A stretch of DNA of 45,452 nucleotides from an uncultured Ellagibacter sp. (GCA_934654815.1 CAKUGU010000016.1:1-45452), one strand, 5' to 3'; positions 25,883 through 35,782 are shown, counted from the stretch's first letter. Numbers and translations are program-made. The notes: a model not told the origin generated them from the sequence alone.

Positions 25883-28510
25883 ATGGGAATTCGCATTGCT
25901 CTTGCCGGCAACCCGAACTGCGGCAAGACAACCATGTTCAACGACCTCACCGGCGCCAACCAATATGTTGGCAACTGGCCCGGTGTAACCGTTGAAAAGA
26001 AGGAAGGCAAGTACACCAAGGACAAGGACATCACCGTCACCGACCTCCCTGGCATCTACTCGCTTTCCCCCTATTCACCCGAAGAAATCGTCGCGCGCGA
26101 CTACTTGCTCGACGGCGACCCGGACGTCGTCGTCAATCTGATCGACGCGACGAACCTGGAGCGCAACCTCTATCTCACCACGCAGATCATCGACACCGGC
26201 ATCCCGGTCGTCATCGCACTCAACATGATGGACCTCGTCGAGAAGAACGGCGACAAGATCGACGTCGACAAGCTCTCCAAGGAGCTCGGCTGCCCCATCG
26301 TCCCGACCTCGGCGCTCAGGGGCCGCGGCATGGACGAGCTCATGAAGACCGCCATCGACTTGGGGAAGAAGGGCGTGCCCGCCGCTCCGACGGTGCGTTT
26401 CTCCGACGAGATCGAGACCGCGCTCGCCAAGATCATCGACGTGCTCGGCTCCCGCGTTACCCCGGCGACGGCCCGTTGGTACGCCATCAAGGTCTTCGAG
26501 AACGAGGACCGCACGATCGAGCAGCTGAAGCTTTCCGCTGCCGACCTTAAGTCCATCGAGGCGATCCGCACCGCTGTTGAGGATTCGCTCGACGACGACG
26601 CCGAGTCCATCATCACGTCCGCCCGCTACGACGAGATCTCCGACATCGTCGACGGCACCGTGAAGAAGTCGACCAAGGGCATGACCACCACGCAGAAGAT
26701 CGACCGCGTGGTCACGAACCGAATCCTCGGCCTGCCGATCTTCATCGTCATCATGTTCTTCGTGTACTGGCTCGCCGTTTCCGTCGGTGGCGGCATCGTG
26801 ACCGACTGGGCCAACGACGGCATTTCCGGCGATGGCTGGCTCTACACCGGCCGCGAGGCCTTCGACGAGGCGACTGCGGAATACGAAGACGCGCAGTCCC
26901 AGGTCACGGCCTATGTCGAGAACCTTCTCGGCAAGGACGAGGCGTCCGACCTTCCCTCCGACGAATCCCAGGAAGTGCTTGACGCCCTGGCCGTCGCGGA
27001 GCCCGAAGAGCCCGAAGACACCTCCGATGCCGACGCCATGGCCGAGTACCAAGACGCCGTCGCGGAATATGAGGACGCTCAGGCCACGGTAGCCGCGTTC
27101 GACGAAGAGGCCCAGGCCAAGCATGCTGTTGCCACGATGGAAGTCGAAGGCGACGACGGCACGGTCGAGGAGCAGGAAATCACCTTCGCCGACTACCAGG
27201 CTGCGGCCGAGGTTGAAGAACCCGACGCATCCGACGGCACCTGGGGCCTCTGGATCCCGGGCCTCGGCGCCATCATCAGCAACGCTCTCGAGTCCGCGGA
27301 CGTCGCGCCGTGGCTGCAGTCCCTCGTGAACGACGGCATCGTCGCCGGCGTCGGCGCGGTCATCGGCTTCATCCCGCAGATGGTCATCCTGTTCTTGCTA
27401 CTCGGCTTCCTGGAACTGTGCGGGTACATGTCGCGCGTCGCGTTCATCATGGACCGCATCTTCCGCAAGTTCGGCCTGTCCGGTAAGTCCTTCATCCCGA
27501 TGCTCATCGCTTCCGGCTGCGGCGTGCCCGCCGTTATGTCGACGAAGACCATCGAGAACGAGAAGGATCGCCGCATGACGATCATGACCACCACCATGAT
27601 CCCTTGCGGCGCGAAGATGCCGATCATCGCGCTCGTGTTCGGCGCTATCGCTTCGGGTAACTCCGATGCGACCTGGTATGTTGCTCCGATGTTCTACTTC
27701 ATGGGCGTCATCGCCATCATTATCTCCGGCATCATGCTGAAGAAGACCAAGCTCTTCGCCGGCGAGACCACGCCGTTCATCATGGAACTTCCGCAGTACC
27801 ACATGCCGGGCGTGAAGAGCATCCTGCTTTCGATGTGGGAGCGCGTGAAGGGCTACATCATCAAGGCCGGTACCATCATCTTCCTGTCCACGATCGTCAT
27901 CTGGTTCCTCATGAACTTCGGCGATATGGGCGAAGGGTTCGGCTTGCTTGACACCGACGCCCCCGACTACATGGAGTACAGCCTCATGGCCGGCCTCGGT
28001 AACCTGCTCGCCTGGATCTTCGCTCCGCTTGGATTCGCCAACTGGCAGGCAACTGCAACCGCCGTCACCGGACTCGTCGCGAAGGAGAACGTGGTCGCGA
28101 CCGTGGGCATCATCACCCAGCTCGCCGACTTCGGCGAGGCCGACCCGCAGCTGTGGTACGGCTTCGCCCAGATGCTCGGCGGATCGACCGCTGCGATTGT
28201 CGCCTTCTGCGCGTTCAATCTGCTGTGCGCCCCGTGCTTCGCGGCTATGGGCACCATTCGCCAGCAGCAGAACTCCGCTAAGTGGTTCTGGATCACCATC
28301 GGCTACATGTGCGGTTTCGCCTGGTGCGTCGGCTGCATGCTCTATCAGTTCGTCGGCCTGGCCTTGGGCGAGGTGAGCTTCAGCGTGTGGACCGTGGTCG
28401 CCATCGTCATCGCGGCGCTCATGCTGTTCCAGATCTTCCGCCCTATGCCGAAGTACGACGAGGAAAAGAAGTCTGCCGGCAAGCTTGAGGCCGAAGGCGA
28501 AGCGGCGTAA
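25883..28510 (+). CDS. feoB: Ferrous iron transporter FeoB with acidic extracytoplasmic insert
   Basis: The 875-residue protein imports Fe2+ across the cell membrane. The N-terminal GTPase has G1 GNPNCGKT (9-16), a G3 DLPG and NMMD as G4. Membrane core motifs include GCGVPAVMSTKTIEN and MIPCGAKMPI. Between the first membrane helix (about 288-308) and the next is an insert of about 135 residues (about 316-451), very acidic, with two copies of an AEYEDAQ unit; usual FeoB lacks this and is about 100-200 residues shorter. By topology the insert would be outside the cell. The start was chosen for GGAAAGG six bases upstream, rather than the ATG nine codons earlier. Confidence 0.95.
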   Translation: MGIRIALAGNPNCGKTTMFNDLTGANQYVGNWPGVTVEKKEGKYTKDKDITVTDLPGIYSLSPYSPEEIVARDYLLDGDPDVVVNLIDATNLERNLYLTTQIIDTGIPVVIALNMMDLVEKNGDKIDVDKLSKELGCPIVPTSALRGRGMDELMKTAIDLGKKGVPAAPTVRFSDEIETALAKIIDVLGSRVTPATARWYAIKVFENEDRTIEQLKLSAADLKSIEAIRTAVEDSLDDDAESIITSARYDEISDIVDGTVKKSTKGMTTTQKIDRVVTNRILGLPIFIVIMFFVYWLAVSVGGGIVTDWANDGISGDGWLYTGREAFDEATAEYEDAQSQVTAYVENLLGKDEASDLPSDESQEVLDALAVAEPEEPEDTSDADAMAEYQDAVAEYEDAQATVAAFDEEAQAKHAVATMEVEGDDGTVEEQEITFADYQAAAEVEEPDASDGTWGLWIPGLGAIISNALESADVAPWLQSLVNDGIVAGVGAVIGFIPQMVILFLLLGFLELCGYMSRVAFIMDRIFRKFGLSGKSFIPMLIASGCGVPAVMSTKTIENEKDRRMTIMTTTMIPCGAKMPIIALVFGAIASGNSDATWYVAPMFYFMGVIAIIISGIMLKKTKLFAGETTPFIMELPQYHMPGVKSILLSMWERVKGYIIKAGTIIFLSTIVIWFLMNFGDMGEGFGLLDTDAPDYMEYSLMAGLGNLLAWIFAPLGFANWQATATAVTGLVAKENVVATVGIITQLADFGEADPQLWYGFAQMLGGSTAAIVAFCAFNLLCAPCFAAMGTIRQQQNSAKWFWITIGYMCGFAWCVGCMLYQFVGLALGEVSFSVWTVVAIVIAALMLFQIFRPMPKYDEEKKSAGKLEAEGEAA

Positions 28511-28623
28511 AGTAACATGAAAGCAACTCGGGGCTGCGCTTTGCCGCGCGGCCCCGGTGGTACCGGGCCCCGAGAAGCGATTGGTCCGGTGCCGGCAAGG
28601 CGAAAGGAAAGGAGGCGGGTTCG

Positions 28624-28839
28624 ATGGGTTTGGTTTGGACGCCGTCGACCGTTGTGGTTCTCGCGATCATCGCGGTGCTGGCCGTGCTCGCCGTGCATCG
28701 CATCGTGACGCGCGGGCTGTGCGACTGCCATGATCATTGCGGCGACAGCTCGTCGGGCGGTTGCTCGGGGTGCCACGGGTGCTCGGGCTGCAGCGCCGCC
28801 GACTGCATGGTCGCCGACATGGACAAGGCGCTCAGGTAA
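28624..28839 (+). CDS. FeoB-associated Cys-rich membrane protein
   Basis: The 71-residue protein has one N-terminal membrane helix (about 7-26) followed by a Cys/His/Gly cluster (CDCHDHCGDSS, then CSGCHGCSGC). Small proteins of this design directly downstream of feoB are known as FeoB-associated Cys-rich proteins and may play the FeoC part or bind iron. AAAGGAAAGGAGG gives a very strong ribosome binding site. A terminator follows. Confidence 0.9.
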   Translation: MGLVWTPSTVVVLAIIAVLAVLAVHRIVTRGLCDCHDHCGDSSSGGCSGCHGCSGCSAADCMVADMDKALR

Positions 28840-28858
28840 CGAGCGCTGCTCCTGATGA

Positions 28859-28888
28859 GGGCCGGGTGCGATAGCATCCGGCCCTTTT
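28859..28888 (+). terminator. Terminator of the feo operon
   Basis: GGGCCGGGTGC pairs with GCATCCGGCCC (11 bp, one G-T pair, GATA loop), followed by TTTT. Confidence 0.88.
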
Positions 28889-29026
28889 GCGTTTATGGGG
28901 GGCGATAGCCTCGCATGGGGTAGGGGCGAGACGGGGCCGCGGCGCTCAGGCGCGCGAGCCCTCAGCCTTGGCGCGCTGTGCTTCCCGCATTTGCCCAGCA
29001 GCGGCAAATCGAATTGTGGAGAAAGT

Positions 29027-29074
29027 GTAAACCTAGGTAAACTCATTGACTGACCAGCAAGGTTAACCTAAGAT
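29027..29074 (+). promoter_or_regulatory. Strong promoter with two DtxR-type operator boxes
   Basis: TTGACT (29046-29051) and TAAGAT (29069-29074) are separated by exactly 17 bases. One palindromic box with core ACCTAGGT (29031-29038) abuts the -35, and a second perfect palindrome AGGTTAACCT (29060-29069) fills the spacer and touches the -10. Both resemble DtxR/IdeR-type iron boxes. A bound repressor would occlude the promoter. A DtxR-family gene lies 310 bases downstream. Confidence 0.75.
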
Positions 29075-29080
29075 AACAAA

Positions 29081-29287
29081 TGTCAGCAGAACGGGTCGAG
29101 CGAATCAAACCCCCTCTCTCAAGCTCGATTAACCTGAACAAAAGCGTTTCCTCTTTATCGCGCTGACCCGGTGGTGGAGGCTCCTCTCGTCTGGCCGTCC
29201 ATCACATAAGCCCGCGGGAGCTCACCCCCCCCTCGCTCCCGCGGGCCTCCTCTCCATCGATTCGGAAAGCGCTTCGGCGCTTTTTCT
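29081..29287 (+). ncRNA. Candidate iron-regulated RNA with C-rich loops (or dtxR leader)
   Basis: A transcript from the preceding promoter would be about 205 bases, with no reading frame supported by a ribosome binding site, ending at a terminator. It contains CCCCCTCTCTC near the 5' end, a weaker hairpin (GTGGTGG ... CCATCAC, about 29171-29207) with a CTCCTCTC loop, and a perfect 12-bp hairpin (GCCCGCGGGAGC, 29210-29246) whose 13-base loop holds eight C residues. Exposed C-rich loops are how FsrA- and MrsI-type iron-sparing RNAs bind ribosome sites. It could instead be the leader of the dtxR-family gene. Confidence 0.55.
29266..29287 (+). terminator. Short intrinsic terminator
   Basis: AAAGCGC, a TTCG tetraloop, then GCGCTTT followed by more T. 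The stem is only 7 bp, so readthrough toward the dtxR-family gene is possible. Confidence 0.65.
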
Positions 29288-29385
29288 CTTTCCGACGTTG
29301 CCGCTTTCGCGAAGAAGCGGCGAAAAGTTGCGCTACTATGGAGAGTGACGCATATTCCATGTGCGTCCATAAAGGAGGAACACTC

Positions 29386-29766
29386 ATGGAAAAGATCTCT
29401 ACATCCCACGAGGACTACCTCGAAGCGATCGTCATGCTGGGGGGCACGACGGAGAATTCCGTTCGTTCGGTCGATATCGCGAATAAGCTTGGGGTCTCGA
29501 AGGCCTCGGTCAACAAGGCGATGAACGCGTTGAAGGAGAAGGGCTTCGCCGATCAGCCTTACTACGGCGATGTCACGCTGACCGACGATGGTTACAAATA
29601 CGGGTCGTCGGTGCTCGAGCGCCATGAGCTTCTGCTTAAATTCCTTACGAAGGCTTTGGGCATTCCCGACGAGACCGCCGAAAAGGAAGCGTGCCTCATG
29701 GAGCACGCGATAAGCGACGAGTCGTTCGAGAAGTGGAATTCCTATATCAAAAAGCTCGATATCTAG
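29386..29766 (+). CDS. DtxR/MntR-family metal-dependent regulator (short form)
   Basis: The 126-residue protein has the winged helix-turn-helix of DtxR (YLEAIVMLG at the start, VRSVDIANKLGVSKASVNKAMNALKEKGF) and the metal-binding and dimer domain with RHELLLKFLTKALGI and CLMEH, matching the C-x2-E-H metal site. The SH3-like third domain of DtxR is absent, as in MntR and many anaerobe homologues. It probably represses iron or manganese genes. AAAGGAGG precedes the ATG. The DtxR-type boxes 310 bases upstream suggest self-regulation or control of the RNA between. A GACGCA ... TGCGTC inverted repeat sits in its leader. Confidence 0.9.
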   Translation: MEKISTSHEDYLEAIVMLGGTTENSVRSVDIANKLGVSKASVNKAMNALKEKGFADQPYYGDVTLTDDGYKYGSSVLERHELLLKFLTKALGIPDETAEKEACLMEHAISDESFEKWNSYIKKLDI

Positions 29767-29972
29767 AATGCGGCCGCGGGCTGCGATGTCGTGTGAATGA
29801 ATGGCGTTTTCGCAGCTTGCGGCCGTTGTTTTCATCGGCTTGCCGCACGTTGCGCCCGTCTTTTTCGATCGTGCGTGCCTGGTGTCGGCCCCAGCCGGTG
29901 TGGTATCCTTTGAAGCGCTTCTAGCATTACCTACACCATACACGAACCACGATGCTCAAAGGGGCCTTTTCG

Positions 29973-30932
29973 TTGACTCAGCAAGCGAAGATTCTCTCGT
30001 TTGACGAGGCTCGGCGCGCGCGTACGGCGCACGGCGAGCGCCCGTCCCATTCCGTACGCTCGGAAGAGCGCGGCTATGCCGCCCATTCCTCGCATAGCGA
30101 ATCGTCTCGTAGCTCTTATTCCCATGCCGCGCATGGGACGCGAACGGCGGCTTCCGGCCGGACGCGTGCGGTTTCGTCCTCCTTGCGGGTGAGTGAGCGC
30201 AGGGGCTCTTCCCGCAGGCAGACGCGCCTGGACGACGAAGCCTACGCGGCAAGCCGCCTTGCCTACGACGAGGAAGACGATCGGGATCAAGAGAACCCGG
30301 TGCCCGCGAAATCGCCTTCGCGTTTTGAGCGCTTCAAGCGCAATGTTACCAAAAGCAAGGCCGACCGTGCGTTCGATCGCCAATACGGCGGTGCCGACCG
30401 TGCATCGGGCGCCTCCGATGCGGGTCCGCGCGCGGCCGTTTACAAGGGAGAGATGGGGCAGGCCCATCGTCGCGCTTCGCGCATGCAGGACGAAAAGGCG
30501 GGATCGTCGCGCGGCAACGCGACGCGAACCGCTGCGTCTCGCGTTCCCAAATTCGTGAAGCGCCCCTGGTTCATTGCCACGGCGGGCGCCGCGGTGTGCA
30601 TCGTTTTGACTGCCGCGTTCCTGTACCCCTCCGCGGCCCAGCTCTACCATTCGACGCGCGAACGCGACCAGCTCCAGGCTGAGTATGCGGCGATCGAGCA
30701 GCGCAACGAGGCGATCCAGTCGACGGTCGACTCGCTTTCGACCGACGCCGGCATCGAAGACCGCGCGCACCAGGAATACGGCTGGGTCTCGAAGGGCGAG
30801 AACGCCGTGACCGTGTACGGGCTCGACGTCGACGACGACTCGACGTTCACGGCGAGCATCGTGCCGGGCAGCGTTCCCGCGCCGGAAACGTGGTACTCCA
30901 AGCTGTTCGGGCCGCTTTTCGGGGAGGAGTAG
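29973..30932 (+). CDS. DivIC/FtsB-like septum formation initiator protein
   Basis: The 319-residue protein has a long cytoplasmic, Arg/Ser-rich, disordered N-terminus (about 190 residues), one membrane segment (about 196-218), and an external coiled coil (about 225-262, STRERDQLQAEYAAIEQRN) followed by EDRAHQEYGWVSKGENAV, the DivIC/FtsB pattern. Such proteins link FtsL and FtsQ in the division complex. The TTG start is preferred because AAAGGGG lies 8 bases ahead; an ATG at 29952 has no ribosome binding site. The next gene starts 2 bases after its stop. Confidence 0.85.
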   Translation: MTQQAKILSFDEARRARTAHGERPSHSVRSEERGYAAHSSHSESSRSSYSHAAHGTRTAASGRTRAVSSSLRVSERRGSSRRQTRLDDEAYAASRLAYDEEDDRDQENPVPAKSPSRFERFKRNVTKSKADRAFDRQYGGADRASGASDAGPRAAVYKGEMGQAHRRASRMQDEKAGSSRGNATRTAASRVPKFVKRPWFIATAGAAVCIVLTAAFLYPSAAQLYHSTRERDQLQAEYAAIEQRNEAIQSTVDSLSTDAGIEDRAHQEYGWVSKGENAVTVYGLDVDDDSTFTASIVPGSVPAPETWYSKLFGPLFGEE

Positions 30933-30934
30933 CC

Positions 30935-31900
30935 ATGCTCGTCCCCGGACGCTACGCGGCGATCGATATCGGTACGGTCACCTGCCGCATGCTCGTCGCC
31001 GACGTCGACGAGGCCGGCGTGCACGAACTTGCCCGCGAATACGCCATCACCAACCTCGGCGAGGGAGTCGATGCGACGGGGGCGCTTTCGCCTTGCGCCA
31101 TGCAGCGCGTGCTATCGGCAATCGATAGTTTCCTTATCGTTCGAAACGAACTTTCCACCTCGGATAACCCCGTGAAGGCGACCGTTGCCGTGGCGACGTC
31201 CGCCGCGCGCGATGCGCGGAATTCCGCCGATTTCGTCGAGCTCTTGAAATCGCGCGGCGTCGAGCTTTCGGTCATTCCGGGCGAACGCGAAGCCGCCCTC
31301 TCGTTCTCGGGCGCCTCGCTCGACTTTCCCGGTGAAAACTTGCTCGTGGTCGACGTCGGCGGAGGGTCGACCGAAGCCGTGTTCGGCGTCGGGGGGACGA
31401 ACCCCTCATGCGGCCATTCCTTCAACGTCGGGTGCCGTCGGGTGACCGAGAGGTTCCTCGCGTCCGACCCGCCGACGGCAGGCGAGATCGAGCGCGCGCG
31501 CCAGTGGATCGACGACGCGTTCTCACGCTGGTTCGCCGAACAGAGCAAGCGTGTGGCCTCGATCGATCGAGTCGTCGCGGTTGCGGGAACGGCGACGACG
31601 GTGGTGAGCATCCGCGAGGAAATGGAGCGCTACGACTCGAAGCGCGTCCACGGCGCGCGTGTTTCCCGAGCCGACCTTGCAAGGGTCTACGATAGGCTTC
31701 GGGCGTTGCCGCTTTGCGAGCGCGAACGGGTCGTCGGGCTCGACCCGAAGCGCGCGCCGGTGATGGTCGCGGGCCTTCTGATCCTGCGATCGGTCCTGGA
31801 CGCGGCGCATGCCGACGCGTTCACGGTAAGCGAAACGGATATTCTCCATGGTATTGTGCTCGCCGCAGCTCGCGAGGGCTTTGCGCAACACGGCTTGTGA
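30935..31900 (+). CDS. Ppx/GppA family exopolyphosphatase/pppGpp phosphohydrolase
   Basis: The 321-residue protein has the ASKHA-fold marks of the family: AAIDIGTVTCRMLVADV near the N-terminus, VVDVGGGSTEAVFG near 148, and AVAGTATTVVSI near 223. It would hydrolyse polyphosphate or convert pppGpp to ppGpp. Length is that of the short, two-domain type. GGGGAGGAG precedes the ATG and overlaps the end of the DivIC-like gene, so the two are co-translated, a pairing common in actinobacteria. Confidence 0.92.
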   Translation: MLVPGRYAAIDIGTVTCRMLVADVDEAGVHELAREYAITNLGEGVDATGALSPCAMQRVLSAIDSFLIVRNELSTSDNPVKATVAVATSAARDARNSADFVELLKSRGVELSVIPGEREAALSFSGASLDFPGENLLVVDVGGGSTEAVFGVGGTNPSCGHSFNVGCRRVTERFLASDPPTAGEIERARQWIDDAFSRWFAEQSKRVASIDRVVAVAGTATTVVSIREEMERYDSKRVHGARVSRADLARVYDRLRALPLCERERVVGLDPKRAPVMVAGLLILRSVLDAAHADAFTVSETDILHGIVLAAAREGFAQHGL

Positions 31901-31924
31901 TAGGATTTGCACTGGCCGAAACGC

Positions 31925-32009
31925 GGGGGCGTGGCGGAATTGGCAGACGCAGCGGACTTAAAATCCGCCATCTTCGGATATGTGGGTTCGAGTCCCACCG
32001 CCCCTACCA
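31925..32009 (+). tRNA. tRNA-Leu (UAA anticodon), CCA encoded
   Basis: Acceptor GGGGGCG pairs with CGCCCCT; anticodon stem GCGGA/TCCGC surrounds loop CTTAAAA (anticodon TAA). A long variable arm (CATCTTCGGATAT region) marks a class II tRNA; T arm GTGGG-TTCGAGT-CCCAC; CCA encoded. Confidence 0.96.
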
Positions 32010-32252
32010 GGTCGACATGAAGTATGGCAACGGTAGACTGCGTGTAGGAGAAGCGGGACTCGAACCGATGAGGTGGAATTCCGTTAAGAAAACGTGCCGG
32101 TGGCACGTTTTTAGGAATTCGCCTGACCGAGCTTGCGAGGGAAGGTTGTGCGGTCGCGAAGCGAGCGCACGAGTCCCACCGCCCCTACCAGGTCGGGAAA
32201 GGTTGTGCGGTCGCGAAGCGAGCGCATGAGTCCCGCTACCCCTACCAGGTCA
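31990..32252. repeat. Partial copies of the tRNA-Leu 3' end (att-like direct repeats)
   Basis: The last 20 bases of tRNA-Leu plus five flanking bases (31990-32014) recur exactly at 32171-32195 and with four changes at 32228-32252. The second and third copies sit in a tandem unit of about 57 bases (32140-32195 and 32196-32252) that also contains the imperfect hairpin TGCGGTCGC-GAA-GCGAGCGCA. A reverse-strand T-arm-like segment, GGGACTCGAACC, lies at 32055-32066. Such 3'-end copies are what integrating elements leave at a tRNA; no integrase is nearby. Confidence 0.8.
32089..32112 (+). terminator. Terminator after tRNA-Leu
   Basis: AAAACGTGCC, loop GGT, GGCACGTTTT and further T; an outer GGAATTCC/GGAATTC pairing extends the structure. 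It lies between the tRNA and its partial copies. Confidence 0.85.
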
Positions 32253-32292
32253 GAAGAAAGTAAGAATAAAGACAGGCGATCAAACAACCCTC

Positions 32293-33342
32293 ATGGAAAC
32301 CATCAACGACATCATTGCTTCGATCGATAAGCCGCCCACGACGTTCGAGGAGTACCTGAACTGCTTCGCCCCGAAAATCGGCGGGCTCATCAATTCCTAT
32401 ATTCCTGAGGGTACCCACCCCGACATGGACCGCTATCTGTACGCCCCGCTCAAGCGCTACAGCGAGAACGGCGGCAAGCGTCATCGTCCGCTCATCTGCT
32501 TCGCGGCGTGCCGCGCGGTCGGCGGCGACATGGACCGCGCGACGAGCGCTGCGGCGGCGATCGAGCACTTCCATACCGCGGCTCTCATCCACGACGACAT
32601 CGCCGACGAGGCGGAGCTTCGCCGCGGCGAGCCGTGCCTGCACCTCACCGAGGGGCTGGGGCTCGCGATTAACATGGGCGACTTGGCGTTGTCCCTGGTG
32701 AACGGCACCGTCATCAACGACCCGCTGCTGAGCGACTCGGTGAAGGTGCGCGTCGTGAGCGAGCTCATCGAGATGACGCGGCGGACCATCGAGGGCCAGG
32801 CGCTCGACATCGGCTGGGCGCGCGACGGGCGCTACGACATCACTCCCGAGGACTACCTCGTCATGGCCACGCACAAGACCGCCCATTATTCCGGCGCGGT
32901 TCCCTTGGCGGTGGGCGCGATCGTCGGCGGCGGCTCCGAGGAGCAGATCGAGGAGCTTCGCGCATACGGGCTGGACACGGGCCTTGCGTTCCAGATTCAA
33001 GACGACCTTCTCAACCTCGTCGGTTCAGAGGAGAGCACGAAGAAGGACTTCCGCAGCGACATCACCGAGGGCAAACGTACGCTCATGGTGGTGCATGCGC
33101 TCAAGCATTCGGGCAAACGCGAGCGGCTTATCGAGATCCTGTCGTCGAAGGAAAAGGATCCGGCGGTGCTTGCCGAGGCGGTCGACATCATGACCGAGTC
33201 CGGGTCGATCGAATACGCCCGCAGCTATGCGGAGAGCCTGACGACGCGAGCGACGAAGCGCCTTTCCGAGGCGCTCGAGCCGTCTGATTCCCGCGACATG
33301 CTCATCTCGATGGCCGACTGGTTCGTCAATCGTCTGAAGTAA
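32293..33342 (+). CDS. Polyprenyl diphosphate synthase
   Basis: The 349-residue protein is a trans-isoprenyl diphosphate synthase that lengthens prenyl chains from IPP. The first Asp-rich motif is DDIAD (101-105) in LIHDDIADEAELRRG; GKRHRPLI lies at 61-68; the second Asp-rich region is FQIQDDLLN (D237, D238), with Asn in the last position. Chain length cannot be told; use for menaquinone or cell wall carriers is likely. The start used is ATG in an AT-rich leader with no strong Shine-Dalgarno. Confidence 0.92.
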   Translation: METINDIIASIDKPPTTFEEYLNCFAPKIGGLINSYIPEGTHPDMDRYLYAPLKRYSENGGKRHRPLICFAACRAVGGDMDRATSAAAAIEHFHTAALIHDDIADEAELRRGEPCLHLTEGLGLAINMGDLALSLVNGTVINDPLLSDSVKVRVVSELIEMTRRTIEGQALDIGWARDGRYDITPEDYLVMATHKTAHYSGAVPLAVGAIVGGGSEEQIEELRAYGLDTGLAFQIQDDLLNLVGSEESTKKDFRSDITEGKRTLMVVHALKHSGKRERLIEILSSKEKDPAVLAEAVDIMTESGSIEYARSYAESLTTRATKRLSEALEPSDSRDMLISMADWFVNRLK

Positions 33343-33352
33343 GGTGGCGGTT

Positions 33353-34249
33353 ATGGATACGATCAAGCGAAACGATACGGGGGCTGCGGTCGAAGACGTT
33401 CAGCAGCGCCTTGTTGCCGCGGGGTGTTTGGCGGAAGATGCGGTTTCCGGCACGTTCGACGACGCGACGGTCGCCGCGCTCGGCGCGTTTTGCGCGAAGT
33501 CCGGCTTGCCTGCGGCCTATGAGGTCGATGAGAAGGTGTGGTCGACGCTCGTCGACGCAACGTTCTCTCTGGGCGATCGCACGCTGTATTTGCGCATGCC
33601 GCATTTCCATGGGCGCGACGTGCACGAACTCCAGCAGGTGCTTTCGGCGTTGGGGTTTGCCTGCGGCGTCGTCGACGGGATCTTCGGCGCGCACACCGAG
33701 GATGCGCTGCGCAAGTTCCAGTTGAACCTGGGTCTTCCGAGCGACGGCATCGCCGGCGCGTACACGTACGCGGCCATCCGCAACCTCCATCATTCGTGGG
33801 AGGGCAAGGCCGCAATCCATGAGGTCATCCATCTCGGGTTCGCCCGCGCGGCGGACGTGTTGGAGCGCAATGCGCTTTGCCTGTTCGGAACCGAAGAGTT
33901 TACGCGCAGCGTCGCTTCGCGCATGTCGAACCTGTCGCTTGCGACCAACCCGCAGTCGAAGATCCTGTCGGCCGACTCGCTTCTGGTCGCCCCGGACGAT
34001 TCCATGCTGCTCGTGCACATCGTCCTTCCCGACGGGGATGCCGTGCAGAACGTGCCGCGCGTCACCTTCGGGGACGAATCGACCCTGGCGCTTCGCCTGG
34101 AGCAGGCCATCGCCGCTGCTCGGAAAACGTCGCCCCAGCGCATTGCGATCGAGCTTCCCGGTAAGGTGTGGGAAGACGCCGGCGAGGGCCGAAGCGCGCA
34201 GCACTTCGCCATCACGTTGCTCGACGCGCTCTGCTCGGCTCTTTCGTAA
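33353..34249 (+). CDS. Peptidoglycan-binding domain protein
   Basis: The 298-residue protein has two peptidoglycan-binding (PG_binding_1) repeats: TIKRNDTGAAVEDVQQRL with its C-terminal half to about 60, and HGRDVHELQQVLSALGF to ALRKFQLNLGLPSDG (about 83-137). The C-terminal 150 residues form an alpha/beta domain that I do not recognise. There is no signal peptide, which is odd for a wall-binding protein. AAGGTGG precedes the ATG, which lies 10 bases after the prenyl synthase stop, so the two are one operon; the shared theme may be cell envelope synthesis. Confidence 0.82.
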   Translation: MDTIKRNDTGAAVEDVQQRLVAAGCLAEDAVSGTFDDATVAALGAFCAKSGLPAAYEVDEKVWSTLVDATFSLGDRTLYLRMPHFHGRDVHELQQVLSALGFACGVVDGIFGAHTEDALRKFQLNLGLPSDGIAGAYTYAAIRNLHHSWEGKAAIHEVIHLGFARAADVLERNALCLFGTEEFTRSVASRMSNLSLATNPQSKILSADSLLVAPDDSMLLVHIVLPDGDAVQNVPRVTFGDESTLALRLEQAIAAARKTSPQRIAIELPGKVWEDAGEGRSAQHFAITLLDALCSALS

Positions 34250-34299
34250 GGGGGGGCGCTCGCCCGGCGCGGTTTTGAGGGCAATCGAATAGATTCAGC

Positions 34300-34334
34300 A
34301 GGAAGGTCGCCGATGCGTGGCCTTCCTCTTTTTT
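34300..34334 (+). terminator. Terminator before leuC
   Basis: GGAAGGTC pairs with GGCCTTCC (8 bp, one G-T pair, 10-base loop) followed by TCTTTTTT. Confidence 0.85.
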
Positions 34335-34438
34335 GCGCAGGGCATCGCGCCCCGCACTTTCCTTCGGCGTTTCCGTCGCGCCGTTTTCTGACGCTTGCTT
34401 GTTGACGGTTCCGCTCTGCTCGCAGCCTGTTCGGTCGG

Positions 34439-34447
34439 TGCTACAAT
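34439..34447 (+). promoter_or_regulatory. Likely leuC promoter (extended -10)
   Basis: TGCTACAAT is an extended -10 match about 45 bases upstream of leuC. No good -35 is seen at the right distance. No leader peptide or leucine-codon run is evident in the short leader. Confidence 0.5.
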
Positions 34448-34492
34448 GTGTGAGTTTATCAAGACGGTTCATCTGCACGAAGAGGAGACAAC

Positions 34493-35761
<1,269 letters not shown>

Positions 35762-35782
35762 CGGGTTAGGAAGGACACACTC

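Noticed and set aside
32140..32252. Possible CRISPR-like repeat array
   Set aside because: Only two units of about 57 bases, both containing tRNA end sequence, no spacers and no cas genes; better explained as tRNA 3'-end duplications.
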